From Elymus sibiricus (Eukaryota > Streptophyta > Magnoliopsida > Poales > Poaceae), in the NCBI GenBank assembly GCA_039707655.1, contig CM077665.1, positions 305,660,486 to 305,724,485 of the forward strand: a DNA stretch of 64,000 nt. The letters run 5' to 3'. Both the position numbers and the translations under genes were made by a program. The notes under the pieces are model-generated. The model did no database searches, had not been told where the DNA came from, and saw only the letters and a program-made list of their open reading frames with translations. Positions 1 through 11,409 of the stretch are shown here, in pieces (position 1 is the first letter of the stretch; each line of letters starts with the position of its first letter).

Positions 1-201
1 TCTTTTATGCGTAGATCACTCTTCTTATTCTTGTACTCGTAAGTTAGCATGATAGAAATGCTTAGTGCTGCTGCAACTTCACCACTTAACCATATCTCAC
101 CCATTAAGTGTTGCTAGTCTTGATACCCTTGGTAATGAGATTGCTGAGTCACCGTGGCTCACAGATTCCTACAACAATAGATGCAGGTACACATAATGCG
201 A
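1..201 (+). repeat. TE-X 5' LTR, segment 1 (start is outside the window)
   Basis: This is the left part of an LTR whose later pieces are at 1644-1944 and 6785-6848. The three pieces join once S1 and TE-A, with one copy of each target duplication, are removed. The joined LTR ends in GCGTGACA and is followed by an initiator-Met-type primer site, which sets the + orientation. It is non-coding. The LTR start lies left of the window, so its length is unknown. Confidence 0.7.
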
Positions 202-1643
202 AGATACGTCCATTTTGCATCATGATTTCTTATTGATATTTATGTTATTCTTATCCATTCCTTATTATCATACAATTCTGATGCCTTTTCTCTCTGAATA
301 TGCAAGGTAGATCACAAAGAGGGAAAACTCTGGAAACTGTAAATCTGGATCGGGAAACCAAGAAAAAGGCAGAAAAATCACCAGACTCCAAATGACCTGA
401 AACTGCATGGAGAATTTTTATGTGATATTTAAGAATTATTGGGCCCAAAATATACCAGAGGGGGCCACCTGATGGCTTGTGGGGCCCCAGCAGGCCTCTC
501 GACCCTCCTCTTCTCCTATATGGTGTGTTTTACCCTAGAAAAAAATCATAAGCAATCTTTCTGGACGAAGCACCACTGTCTCGAGGCGGAAACCTGGGAA
601 GAGGCCTTTTTGCACTCTGGTAGGCTGATTCTGTTGGGGAAACTTCTCTCCGAAAGGGGGAGATCGAAGTCATCGTCATCACCAACGCTTCCTACTTCGT
701 GGGAGGACCAATCTTCATCAACATCTTCACCAGCACCATCTCATCTCAACCCTAGTTCATCTTCGGTATTCAATCTTTGTCTCAAAACCTTAGATTGGCA
801 CCTGTGGGTTACTAGTAGTGTTGATTACATCTTGTTGTTGATGCTTGTTGGTTTAATTGGTGAAAGATATTATGTTCAGATCCTTGATCTCCATTATTAC
901 ACCTCTGATCTTGAACATGATGATGATGTGTGAGTAGTTACTATTGTTCCTGAGGACATGGGAAAAGTCTTGTTATAAGTAATCATGTGAAGTTGGTATT
1001 CGTTCTAAATTTTGATGATATGTATGTTGTTACTTCTCTTAGTGGTGTCATGTGAACGTCGACTACATGACACATCACCATGCTATGGGCCTAAGGGAAG
1101 TCATTGTGGAGTAACAAGTAGATGATGGGTTGCTAGAGTGGCAGAAGCTTAAACCCTAGTTTATGCGTTGCTTCGTAAAGGGCTGATTTGGATCCACACA
1201 TTTCATGCTATGGTTAGATTTATCTTAATTCTTCTTTCGTAGTTGCGGATGCTTGCGAGAGGGGGTAATCATAAGTGGGTTGCTTGTTCAAGTAAGAACA
1301 ACACCTTAGCACCGATTCACCCACATATCAAATTATCATAGTAGCGAACGCGAATCAACTCAACATGATGAACATGACTAGACAAAAATTCCCATGTGTC
1401 CTCGGGAGCGCTTGCTTAATATAAGAATACTTGCTGGCTACCTTGCTGCACATTGGTTACTATTGTTACTTGTCACTCGTTACAAATTATCTTACTCCAA
1501 AACTATCTACTACTGTTACTAATAGCACATGCAGGGAATACCTTGCAAAAAACTGCTTATCATTTCCTTCTGCTCCTCATTGGGTTTGACACTTTTACTT
1601 ATCGAAAGGACTACGATTGATCCCCTATACTTGTGGGTCATCA
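202..1643 (-). mobile_element. Solo LTR S1 (same family as TE-G LTR)
   Basis: A complete 1442-bp LTR lies between perfect 5-bp duplications TGCGA at 197-201 and 1644-1648. Its right end is the reverse complement of an LTR starting TGATGACCCACAAGTATAGG. Its left end reads AGATACGTCC, so the terminal TG has decayed to AG. The same LTR type occurs at 56493-58010 beside an internal region, which fixes the orientation as minus. No internal domain or second LTR is present, so this is the product of unequal recombination between two LTRs. Open frames such as 439-933 are chance and are not genes. Confidence 0.9.
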
Positions 1644-1944
1644 TGCGATGATTTGATGTGAGCGTGATGATTGTTTTATTTGGAGTCCTTCTTCTTTTTC
1701 ATCGATCATAGGATGGGATCCAGATCGGCAGCCTGGTATTACGAAGAGTGGACGTCATCTTCTTTTTTGTTTGATTTCATCCGTAGTAGGATCCCACTCT
1801 TCGGTATGATGATTGTGATGTGTTGATGTATTGAGATCTTTATGATGTAGCATGTGGCGAGTGTAAGCCAACTCCATATACTCATCTCTTCTTTACATGT
1901 ATTGTGACGATTTCCATTCTTGCAAAGCGACCCGAAATGCGCTT
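1644..1944 (+). repeat. TE-X 5' LTR, segment 2
   Basis: This LTR sequence lies between S1 and TE-A and continues segment 1 after the TGCGA duplication. It ends in CGCTT, the target duplicated by TE-A. It is non-coding. Confidence 0.7.
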
Positions 1945-3111
1945 TGATACGTCTCCAATGTATCTATTACATTTTATTGTTCCATGCTACTATATTATCA
2001 TTCTTGGATACTTTCTATGCATTTATATGTTGTTTTATATCATTTACGTGAACTAATCAATTAACCTAGTGCCCAGTGCCAGTTTTTGTTTTCTGCTTCT
2101 CTTTGGCCTTTCAGGAATACTGTACCAAACGATTCCAAATGCCCCGAAACTAATTGATGGTTTTTTCTAGACAAAAATAAGACCTGGTAGCTTCGGAGGG
2201 AGACCGGAGGCCACACGGGGTGGCGCCAAGCCAACATGGCGCGCCGAGGGGGTGGCCACGCCCTCATGGCTTGGGACCACCTCCCGCAGCCTCCTGACCT
2301 AATTCCTCCTCTATATATTTTCTAAAATGTGGAAAACACCCGAGATCCAGCCAAAATACTTTTTCTGCCGCCGCAAGTCTCTGTTCCGATGGGAGGCCAT
2401 CTGGAGCCCTGTTTCGGTGCCCTGCCGGAAGGGGGTCCATGATGGAGGGCCTTTACATCAACCTTGCTGCCTCCATGATGATGTGTGAGTACTTTACCAC
2501 AGACCTACGGGTCCATAGCTAGTACCTAGATGGCTCTTTCTTTATGATCTCTAATAAAAAGTTCATCATGATTCTCGCGGTGATCTATCCGATGTAATCT
2601 TCATTTGCCGTGTGTTTGTTGAGATCCGATGAATTGTGGGTTTATTTTCAGATAATTCATGAAAATATATTGATTCATTACTGAACTCTTATATGCATGA
2701 TTGTTATAGCTTTGTATTGCTCTCCGATCTATCGGTTTGGGTTGGCCAAGTAGATTGATTTATCTTCAGCGGGAGTGGTGCGTTGTGATGGGTTTAATCT
2801 TGCATTGCTCTATCCTCGTGACAGAAGGAGTCAAGACACGTATTGTATTACTTCCATTCAGGGGAAAACGATGGGATTTATTCATATTGATTGAGCTTTG
2901 TCTACATCATGTCATCTTGCTCCAAGCATTACTCTGTTTTTACTTAATACTCTAGATGCATGCTAGATAGCGGTCGATGGGTGGAGTAATAGTAGTAGAT
3001 GTAGACATGAGTCGGTCTACTTGTTTATGGACGTGATGCCTATATACATGATCATTGACGTGAATAAATATTGCATAACTATGCGCTTCTTTATCAGTTG
3101 CCCAACCGTAA
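1945..3111 (+). repeat. TE-A 5' LTR, 3'-truncated
   Basis: It starts TGATACGTCTCCAATG and aligns with the right LTR up to about 3111, matching 6593. About 190 bp of LTR end are missing, and the sequence jumps into internal DNA. A GC-rich inverted repeat (arms CCAAGCCA at 2226-2233 and TGGCTTGG at 2267-2274) sits about 36 bp before a TATA-like CTATATATT near 2311. Confidence 0.9.
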
Positions 3112-4544
3112 GAATAAGGAGAGGAAAGTGTTCAAGCTTGGGGTTCCCAAGGCACCCCAAGTAAATATTCAAGGAGACTAAAGCGTTTAAGCTTGGGGAT
3201 GCCCCGAAAGGCATCCCATCTTTCTTCTTCAACAATTATCGGTATGTCTCTTTTTTGTTTTGTTCACATGATATGCGTAAATTCTTGGAGCATCGTGTGC
3301 CTTTTATTTTTATTTAGAAATGCACCATGCTGGTATGGGATAGCCCTTGGTTGATATACAGAATGCTTCATGCGCTTCACTTATATCTTTTGAGTATGGC
3401 TTTATAGAATGCTTCTTGTGCTTCACTTATATTATTTGAAGTTTGGATGCGTGTTTCTCTACATATAGAAAATCATTATTGTAGAATGCTCTTTTGCTTC
3501 ACTTATATTTATTAGAGCATGGTGTTTTGTATAAAGAAATTAAACTCTCATGCTTCACTTATACCTATTTAGGGAGTTAACAGGAATTGGTCATTCACAT
3601 GGTTAGTCATAAAATCCTACGTAAAATTTGTAGATCACTGAATATGATATGTTTGATTCCTTGCAATAGTTTTGCGACATTAAGATAGTAATATTTGGGG
3701 GCACTAGTGGATTATTGTGGATTAGTAGGAATACGGGTGTTAAGGTTTGCGATGCCCGAAGCATGCACGTATAGTCTCTAGTTATGCGATGAAGTTGGAG
3801 CATAATATATTCTTGATTAAAATCCTTTGTGCTGTTATAATCGGCGGCGTGCGATGGTTAACTCCTAGCAACCTCCTCCCTAGGGGCATACAAATAGTAC
3901 TTTGCTTCGAGAGTGCTAATAAAGATTTGCAATAAGTATATGAGCTCTTTATGACTAATGTGAATCCATGGGTGTACGCACACTCACCTTTACACATATT
4001 TGCTAGCCTCTTCGGTACCGTGCATTGCCCATTATCACCTCGAGGATTGGTGCAGCCTTCGCCGGTGCATCCAAACCCCATGATATGACAAGCTCTATCA
4101 CACATAAGCCACCTTATATCTTCCTCAAAACATCCACCCAACCTACCTACCTATCATGGCATTTCCATAGCCATTACAAGATATATTGCCATGCAACTTC
4201 CATCATCATCATATACATGACTTGAGCATTCATTGTCATATAGCTTTGCATGATCGTAAGATAACTAGCATGATATTTCCATGGCTTATTCGTTTTTTGA
4301 TATCTTTGCTACGCTAGATCATTGCACATCCTGGTACACTACTAGAGGCATTCATATAGAGTCATTTCCTTTTCATAATTAAATTGTTATATAGAGTTGT
4401 AAGTAAATAAAAGTGTGATGATTATCATTATTACAGCATTGTCCTAGTAAGGAAAGGATCATGGAGTAATGTTTCCCCCACAAGTCAGGATGAGCTTTTG
4501 ACAAAATAAAATAAAATGGGGGAGGCCAAATTTGCCCACCAAGA

Positions 4545-4660
4545 AAAAAGAAAAAAGGAAAATAAAAGAAAAGAAAAGAAAAAGAAAGAAAGAAAAACAA
4601 AAAAGGAAAACATAAAAGAAAGAAAAGAAAGAAATAAATGAGAGAGAAAGAGAGAAGGGA
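4545..4660 (+). repeat. Long A/G-rich purine tract
   Basis: About 115 bp of almost pure A and G. Equivalent tracts lie at the same internal position in TE-C (about 31678-31722) and, on the minus strand, in TE-F (about 47945-48020). Each is followed on the sense strand by a conserved stretch containing CCACACTTGTG. Confidence 0.85.
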
Positions 4661-5376
4661 CTTTGCTACTATCCTTTACCACACTTGTGCCTCAAAGTGG
4701 CACCATGTTCTTCATATAGAGAGTCTCCTGGGTTGTCATTTTCATTTGATAGTGGGAATTTTTCAAACATGGATTGTATATTCCGATGACGGGCTTCCTC
4801 AAATGCCCGAGGTCTTAATGAGCAATCAAGTTGGATGCACACCCACTTAGCTTTCGTTGAGCTTTCATACACTTATAGCTCTAGTGCATCCATTGCATGG
4901 CAATCCCTACTCCTCGCATTAATATCTATTGATGGGCATCTCCATAGCCCGTTGATACGCCTTGCGAGACTTTCCTTCCACTTTGACTCCTTTTGATATC
5001 TATCACCATATTCTATTCCACCTATATGCTATATCCATGATTCACGCTCATGTATTATTTTTCTTATGCTGAAGCGTCTCAGAAGTACGATCCAATTGCC
5101 TGACTTGACACCGTGGTGCTCATGATTTGTAATTGTGTGGTGCAGACGGATTCATGCCATGCTAATATGATAAAATGAGTGGGGAGTAACGTTCTTTAAG
5201 GATCGTATATTTTGAAAGTTAATGATTATTTTTCTTATGTTTATGGATATTACTATGTTGATGTTTATTAGTTCATCGTTTCTCAAAGATCATACCTAAA
5301 AGAGATTACATGTTGGGTAGCATGTCGCATCAAAAATTCTGTTTTTATCATTTACCTACTCGAGGATAAACGAATT

Positions 5377-5390
5377 AAGCTTGGGGATAC
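5377..5390 (+). promoter_or_regulatory. TE-A polypurine tract
   Basis: AAGCTTGGGGATAC directly abuts the right LTR. This is the usual site of plus-strand DNA priming in LTR retrotransposons. Confidence 0.8.
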
Positions 5391-6022
5391 TAATACGTCT
5401 CCAACGTATCTATAACTTTTTATTGTTCCATGCTACTATATTATCATTCTTGGATACTTTATATGCATTTATATGCTGTTTTATATCATTTTTATGAACT
5501 AACCTGTTAACCTAGTGCACAGTGCCAGTTGTTGTTTTCTGCTTGTTTTTGGCCTTTTAGGAATATTGTACCAAACGATGTCCAAATGCCCCGAAACTTG
5601 GTGATGATTTTTTATGGACAAAAATAAGACCTGGAAGCTTCGGAGGGAGACCGGAGGCCACAAGGGGTGGCGCCAAGCCAACAGGGCACACCCAGGGGGG
5701 GTGGTCGCGCCCTGATGGCTTGCGACCACCTCCTACAGCCTCTTGACCTAATTCCGCTCTATATATTCTCTAAAATCAGGAAAACACCCGAGAGCCAGCC
5801 AAAATACTTTTTCTGCCGCCGCAAGTCTCTGTTCCAATGGGAGACCATTTGAAGCCCGGTTCTGGTGCCCTACCGGAAGGGAAATCGATCATGGAGGGCC
5901 TCTACATCAACCTTGTTGCCTTCATGATGATGTGTGAGTAGTTTACCACAGACCTACGGGTCCATAGCTAGTGCCTAGATGTCTCTCTCCCTCTCTCTCT
6001 CTGTGTGTGTGTGTGTGTGTGT

Positions 6023-6059
<37 letters not shown>

Positions 6060-6784
6060 TCTTCAATACAAAGTTCACGGCGATTCCTTTGCGGTGTGTT
6101 TGTTGGGATCCGATGAGTTGTGGGTTTATGCTCAAATTATTCATGAAAATATATTGAGTCATTACTGAATTCTTATGATTGTTATAGCTTCGTATTGCTC
6201 TTCGATCTATCGGTTTGGTTTGGCCAACTAGATTGATTTATCTTCAGCGGGAGTGGTGCATTGTGATGGGTTTAATCTTGCGGTGCTCTTTCCTCGTGAC
6301 AGAAGGGGTCAAGACATGTATTGTATTACTGTCATTAAGGGGAAAACGATTGGGTTTATTCATATTGATTGAATTTACTTTGTCTACATCATGTCATCTT
6401 GCTCCAAGTATTACTCTGTTTTTACTTAATACTCTAGATGCATGCTGGATAGCGGTCGATGGGTGGAGTAATAGTAGTAGATGCAGGCAAGAGTCGGTCT
6501 ACTTGTTTATGGACATTATGCCTATATACATGATCATTGCCATGAATAAATATTGCATAACTATGCGATTTTCTATCAATTGTCCAACAGTAATTTGATT
6601 ACCCACCGTATGCGCGTTGGGTGCAAGTGTGTGCTCTTTTGTGTGTAGGTACTGAAGACGGCAATTTGCGTGGCCCTCCTATTGGTTTGATAACCTTGGT
6701 TCCCGCTGAGGGAAATACTTATCTCTACTGTGTTGCATCTCCTCTCCTGTTCGGGGAAAATCCCAACGCAGTTTACAAGTAGCA
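5391..6784 (+). repeat. TE-A 3' LTR
   Basis: The 1394-bp LTR starts TAATACGTCTCC (terminal TG mutated to TA) and ends in AGCA, followed by the CGCTT duplication. It retains the 3' part missing from the left LTR. A CT/GT microsatellite at 5980-6058 has expanded only in this copy. Confidence 0.9.
5980..6058. repeat. Compound (CT)n(GT)n microsatellite
   Basis: A CT-rich run (about 5981-6002) passes into a GT run to 6058, broken by one GGT. The matching position of the left LTR (about 2530) has only a short CT-rich stretch, so the array grew after insertion. Confidence 0.95.
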
Positions 6785-6848
6785 CGCTTCTATCCTTATC
6801 GACGCCCTCGAGCCATCCCGAGGATAGTACTGCATTTTGGGCGTGACA
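6785..6848 (+). repeat. TE-X 5' LTR, segment 3 (LTR end)
   Basis: The last 64 bp of the TE-X 5' LTR, starting with the CGCTT duplication and ending GCGTGACA. Confidence 0.75.
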
Positions 6849-6850
6849 AG

Positions 6851-6862
6851 TTGGTATGAGAG
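6851..6862 (+). promoter_or_regulatory. TE-X primer-binding site (initiator Met tRNA type)
   Basis: TGGTATGAGAGC lies 2 bp after the LTR end. The canonical initiator-Met site is TGGTATCAGAGC, so there is one mismatch. It sets TE-X as a + strand LTR retrotransposon. Confidence 0.8.
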
Positions 6863-7340
6863 CAGTACCGACCTAGGAGCCCCCTTGATTGATCGAACTT
6901 GCTCGTTGTGGAGTCTAGTGAAAAAACTATATTTTGAGTCTAGTTATATATCGAAGAGTAGGAATTCTTTTTACTACTCTTCCCTTCATACCTCTGGTGA
7001 GGAATCATGACGTAGGAATTTTAATTCTATCTCTCTTCTTACTCAAAATTTTTGAGGATCCCGCGGGTATTTTGGAAACTATACGATGCGGTGTGACCAG
7101 AATTTTGTTATTGATGCCTCCTGTCTATGGATGGTGTCCGAAGGAGTTGAGCTTCAAGGGATTCTTGTCACACACATGCTATCTTTTAGTTTGCTTAGTA
7201 TCTCAGGACGAAGATGTTCAAAATCGCTTCAATACTGTTTGTGGCGAGAGGAGCTTGGCATCACCCAGTACTAGGGAGAGCGTCTAGATGTACTGCCATG
7301 TTTAGTATTGTTGTGATTACGAGGGTCTGAGGTAGATGAG
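6863..7340 (+). other. TE-X internal segment 1
   Basis: Leader and internal sequence after the primer site. The open frame at 6934-7287 matches no family I recognise. It ends in ATGAG, the target duplicated by TE-B, and continues at 44304. Confidence 0.7.
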
Positions 7341-8912
7341 AGACGTGGCTTGAGACTACGTCGGTATTTCCCCAAAGAGGAAGGGATGATGCAGCACAAC
7401 GATGGTAAGTATTTCCCTCAGTTATGAAACCAAGGTTATCGAACCAGTAGGAGGATCACCACAACCCAATAAGCAGCACCTGCACACAAACAACAAATAC
7501 TTGCAACCCGACGCGAAAGAGAGGTTGTCAATATCTCTACGGTAAAAAGATAGATTAGGTAGTGATAGATAGGAGAGATAGATCTCTCAAGAACACAAAA
7601 TAAAAAGAGCAAATAAAATATGCAACAATATGTTTTTGGGTTTTTGGTTTTGTAGATCTGAAAACAAAGAGGCAAAAAGATAGATCGGAAAGCAATATGT
7701 TGGAAAAGTAGACCCGGGGGCCGTAGGGTTCACTAGTGGCTTCTCTCATGAGTATAGCGCACGGTGGGTGAACAAATTACTGTTCGGCAATTGATAGAAG
7801 ATCAAATAATCATGACGATATCCAAGGCGATGATCATTATATAGGCATCACGTCCAATATAGGTAGACCGACTCCTGCCTGCATCTACCTCTATTACTCC
7901 ACACATCGACCGCTATCCAACATGCATCTAGTGTATTAAGTTCATGGAAAAATGAAGTAATGCAATAAGAACGATGACATGATCTAGACAAGATCTATTC
8001 ATGTAGGAATAGACCCCATCTTGTTATCCTTAATGGCAACGATACATGCGTGTCTTGCTGCCCCTTCTGTCACTGGGAAAGAACACCGCAAGATCGAACC
8101 CATCACAAAGCACCTCTTCCCATGGCAAGAAAAATGGATCTAGTCGGCCTAACTAAACCAAAGATTCGAAGAAAAAATACGAGGCTATAAGTAATCATGC
8201 ATATAAGAGATCAAAGAAGACTCAAATAATATTCATGGATAGAAACTGATCATGAACTCAAAATTCATCGGATCCCAACAAACACACCGCAAAAGTTTAC
8301 ATCAAATTGATCTCCAAGAGACCATTGTATTGAGAATCGTAAGAGAGAGAGAGGAAGTACTGCCTACGGACCCGTAGGTCTATGGTGGACTACTCACGCA
8401 TCATCGAAGAGGCACCTATGAAGAAGATGAACCCCTCCGTGATGGTGTTTAGATTGGATCTCGAGGTTTTGGAACATGCGGCGGCTGGAATTGTGTTTCG
8501 TCGACTCCCCTAGGGTTTTTGGAATATTTGTGAATTTATAGGCATCAGAGGCGGTGGAGAGGGGCCCCGAGGAGGGCACAACCCATCAGGGCGCGCTGGG
8601 GCCCCCCTAGCGTGCCCTGGTGGGTTGTGGTTTCCACGGCCCACCTCTCCGGCACATCTTTGGCCCACTGGGTGTCTTCTGGTCCAGAAAAAATCTCCAA
8701 AAAGTTTCGTCGCGATTGGACTCCGTTTGGTATTGATATTCTGCGAAGTAAAAAACAAGCAAAAACAGCAACTGACACTTTGGCACTATGTCAATAGGTT
8801 AGTCCCAAAAAATGATATAAAGTTGTTATAAATAATTGTAAAACATCCAAGAATGATAATATAACAGCATGGAACAAGCAAAAATTATAGATACATTGTT
8901 GGAGACGTATGA
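7341..8912 (-). repeat. TE-B 3' LTR
   Basis: A 1572-bp LTR with both terminal dinucleotides decayed (TG to AG at the left, CA to GA at the right), identified by alignment with the split right LTR. On the minus strand a TATAAA lies at about 8535-8541. A 16-bp inverted repeat with one mismatch (8577-8592 and 8614-8630) lies about 36 bp upstream of it. Confidence 0.9.
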
Positions 8913-8932
8913 GCATCCACAAGCTTAATTCC
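8913..8932 (-). promoter_or_regulatory. TE-B polypurine tract region
   Basis: On the minus strand, AATTAAGCTTGTGGATGC abuts the 3' LTR. It corresponds to the AAGCTTGGGGATGC tract of TE-A and TE-C. Confidence 0.7.
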
Positions 8933-11348
8933 TACTCGTCCTCGAGTAGATAAATGATTAAAAAACAGAATTTTTGATGTGGAATGCTGCCTAACATGTT
9001 CATCTCATATTCTTTTCTTTTGTATAGCATGGACATTTGGACTTGTAAATGATTCAAAGCAATAGTCTAGTTTTAACATAATGACTTCAATACTCAAGCA
9101 TGTCAACAAGCAACCATGTCTTTCAAAATATCAACACTAAAGAAAGTTATCCCTAGCCCATCATGCTCAATCATTGATCCATTCATGAAACACACTCAAA
9201 TATTAGCTATGCCCAATGCTCAAGTACGATCATAGTGCCCCCTAGTTGGTGCTTTATAAGAGAAGATGGAGACTCAAAGTAAAAATAAAAATTTCATAAA
9301 GTAAATAGATAGGCCCTTCGCAGAGGGAAGTAGGGATTTGTAGAGGTGCCAGAGCTCAAGGTTTAAATTGAGAGAGAGAAATTTTTTGGGTGGCATGCCT
9401 TTCGTGTCAACGAAAATGACAAAGTAGCTCACAATACTTTCCATGCTAGATATATCATAGGCGGTTCCCAAACAGAAAATAAAGTTTATTCCTTTTTCCA
9501 CCAAACTTTCACGTTCCATGGCAGGCCGTATCCACAGTTGCCTTCCATACCAACACTTTCCAAGGAATTTATTATTTGACAACATAAAGTAAATATTTGT
9601 TTTTTCTTTTCATTTTGGGAATGGGCATCCCTATTACCGCCGCACTCTCGTGCAATGACAAGTGAATAAACACTCATCTTTAGAATAACACATCTAGCAT
9701 GGAAAAATATTGGATACTCCCCACCGTTTCATGAGCGGTACGAGCACACAAAAGAGAAAATTTATTTTGAAAATTTAGGGATGGCACATACAAATTTGCT
9801 TGGAACGACATGGAAATACTGCATATAGGTAGGTATGGTGGACTCATAAGGCAAAACTTGGTTTAAGGATTTTGGATGCACAAGTAGTATTTCTACTTAG
9901 TACAAATGGAGGCTAGCAAATAGATTGAGAAGCAACCAAACCAAGAAACGAAAATTCACATAAGCGAGCATTGAGTATAACTAACACCGAATAATGCACC
10001 ATAAGTAGGATGTAACTTCATTGCATAACTATTGACTTTCGTGAATGCATAGGGAATCACAAACCTTAACACCAATATTCCTACTAAGCATAATTACTCA
10101 CTAGCATAACTCACATATTACTATCATCATGTTTCAAAACTATTACAAAGAATCAAGTTTAATTTGCCCAATCATATTCATGAAAGTTTTTATTATATCC
10201 TCCTTGGATATCTATCACTTTGGGACTAGTTTCATATATTGCCATTGCTTTTTGGCAAGCTCAAACAAATTTAAGTGAAGCACATGAGCATAAAGATTTC
10301 ATCTCTCAAAATGGTATAAGTGAAGCATGAGAGGATTTCTTCAAAATTTACTAACTCTCAAATTAATCTAAGTGAAGCATGAGAGTATTTCTACAAAAAT
10401 CTCTAAGCACACCGTGCTCAAAAAGATATAAGTGAAGCACTAGAGCAATTCTATAGCTCAAAAAGTTTAAGTGCAGCGCATAGAGCAATTCTAACAAATC
10501 ATAGCATATTTTTGACTCTCTCAAATAGGTATGTCCAGCAAGGATACAAATGACAAACTAACAAACAAAGCAAGCAAAGATACAAGACGCTCCAAGCAAA
10601 ACTCATGATATGTTACGAATAAAAATATAGCTCCAAGTAAAATACCGATGGTCGTTAGAAGAAAGAGGGGATGACACTCTGGGGCATCCCCAAGCTTGGT
10701 TGCTTGTTTATATTTGGATATATCTTGGGGGAGCGGTAGCATCCCCAAGCTTAGGCTCTTTTCACTCCTTATTCCTTCATCCATCGTGATATCACCCAAA
10801 ACTTGAAAACTTCAATCACACAAAACTCAACAAAATCTTCGTGAGATCCGTTAGTATAATAAAGCAAATCACTACTTGAGGTGCTATTGCAAACCTATTT
10901 ATATTTTATTATTGAAATATACCTACTGTATTTTAACTTTACCCTGGCTCATACCCTTCAATATAACCCATAGATTCATCAAAACAAGCACACAATGCAA
11001 CGAAAACAGAATCTGTCTTAAACAGAATAGTCTGTAGTAATTTGTACTCTAACCATACTTCTGTAATTCTAAAAATTCTGAAAAATTAGGAAAACGTAAG
11101 GAATTTGTATAGAAACACTGTGTTGAAATTTCAGCTCAAGATCACGTTCTAGAAAAAAATGAAAATTCATATACTGGACGCAAAGTTTCTGTTTCAGATT
11201 CAGCATCACTTCTACTCATCCTATGAATCATCCTAAAGGCTTTACTTGGCACAAACACTAAATAAACCATAAAAACACAATCATAACAGAGGAATAATTG
11301 TGTCAACACTCAAAAACAGAAAGGAAAAAAGCAAAAATAAATTTTTCA

Positions 11349-11395
11349 TTGGGTTGCCTCCCAACAAGCGCTATCGTTTTACGCCCCTAGCTAGG
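11349..11395 (-). promoter_or_regulatory. Post-ORF hairpin and palindrome (TE-B)
   Basis: On the minus strand, downstream of the ORF stop, the palindrome CCTAGCTAGG (11386-11395) is followed by GCGCTTG and the stem TTGGGAGGCAACCCAA (11349-11364). TE-F has the same palindrome and stem, and TE-C the stem, right after their ORFs. The function is unknown. Confidence 0.75.
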
Positions 11396-11409
11396 CATAA
11401 CGCATAGAT

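Larger units (their letters stand above)
3112..5390 (+). other. TE-A internal non-coding remnant
   Basis: About 2.3 kb without a credible gene. It holds AAGCTTGGGG motifs at about 3134 and 3189, four copies of a CTTCACTTAT repeat between 3372 and 3564, and a long purine tract at about 4545-4660. A block ending near 4960 is also found in TE-C and, reversed, in TE-F. Short open frames here have no recognisable domain. Confidence 0.85.
1945..6784 (+). mobile_element. TE-A: internally deleted gypsy-type LTR retrotransposon
   Basis: TE-A is bounded by the 5-bp duplication CGCTT at 1940-1944 and 6785-6789. It has a truncated left LTR (1945-3111), a purely non-coding internal remnant (3112-5390) and a full right LTR (5391-6784). 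The primer site, leader and any reading frame are gone. A polypurine tract next to the right LTR gives the + orientation. Its internal sequence matches those of TE-C, TE-B and TE-F. LTR divergence looks like several percent, so it is among the older insertions. Confidence 0.9.
8913..11409 (-). other. TE-B internal 3' non-coding region
   Basis: About 2.5 kb with no supported gene. It holds a block near 9308-9356 shared with TE-E and TE-G, and at least four copies of the AAGTGAAGCA repeat at 10270-10480. It also holds two CATCCCCAAGCTT motifs near 10684 and 10740, a hairpin at 11349-11364 and the palindrome CCTAGCTAGG at 11386-11395. Confidence 0.8.

Noticed and set aside
439..933. 164-codon frame near the left end
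   Set aside because: Lies wholly within solo LTR S1, on the opposite strand, without a domain.
4379..4682. Phe/Ser-rich hydrophobic frames on the minus strand
   Set aside because: They arise from translating the purine tract and would mimic membrane proteins.
5971..6168. Short frames of repeated Cys/Val or His/Thr
   Set aside because: Translations of the GT microsatellite.
6851..6862. tRNA-like sequence matching the initiator-Met tRNA end
   Set aside because: Only the 3' terminal complement is present; it is a primer-binding site, not a tRNA gene.
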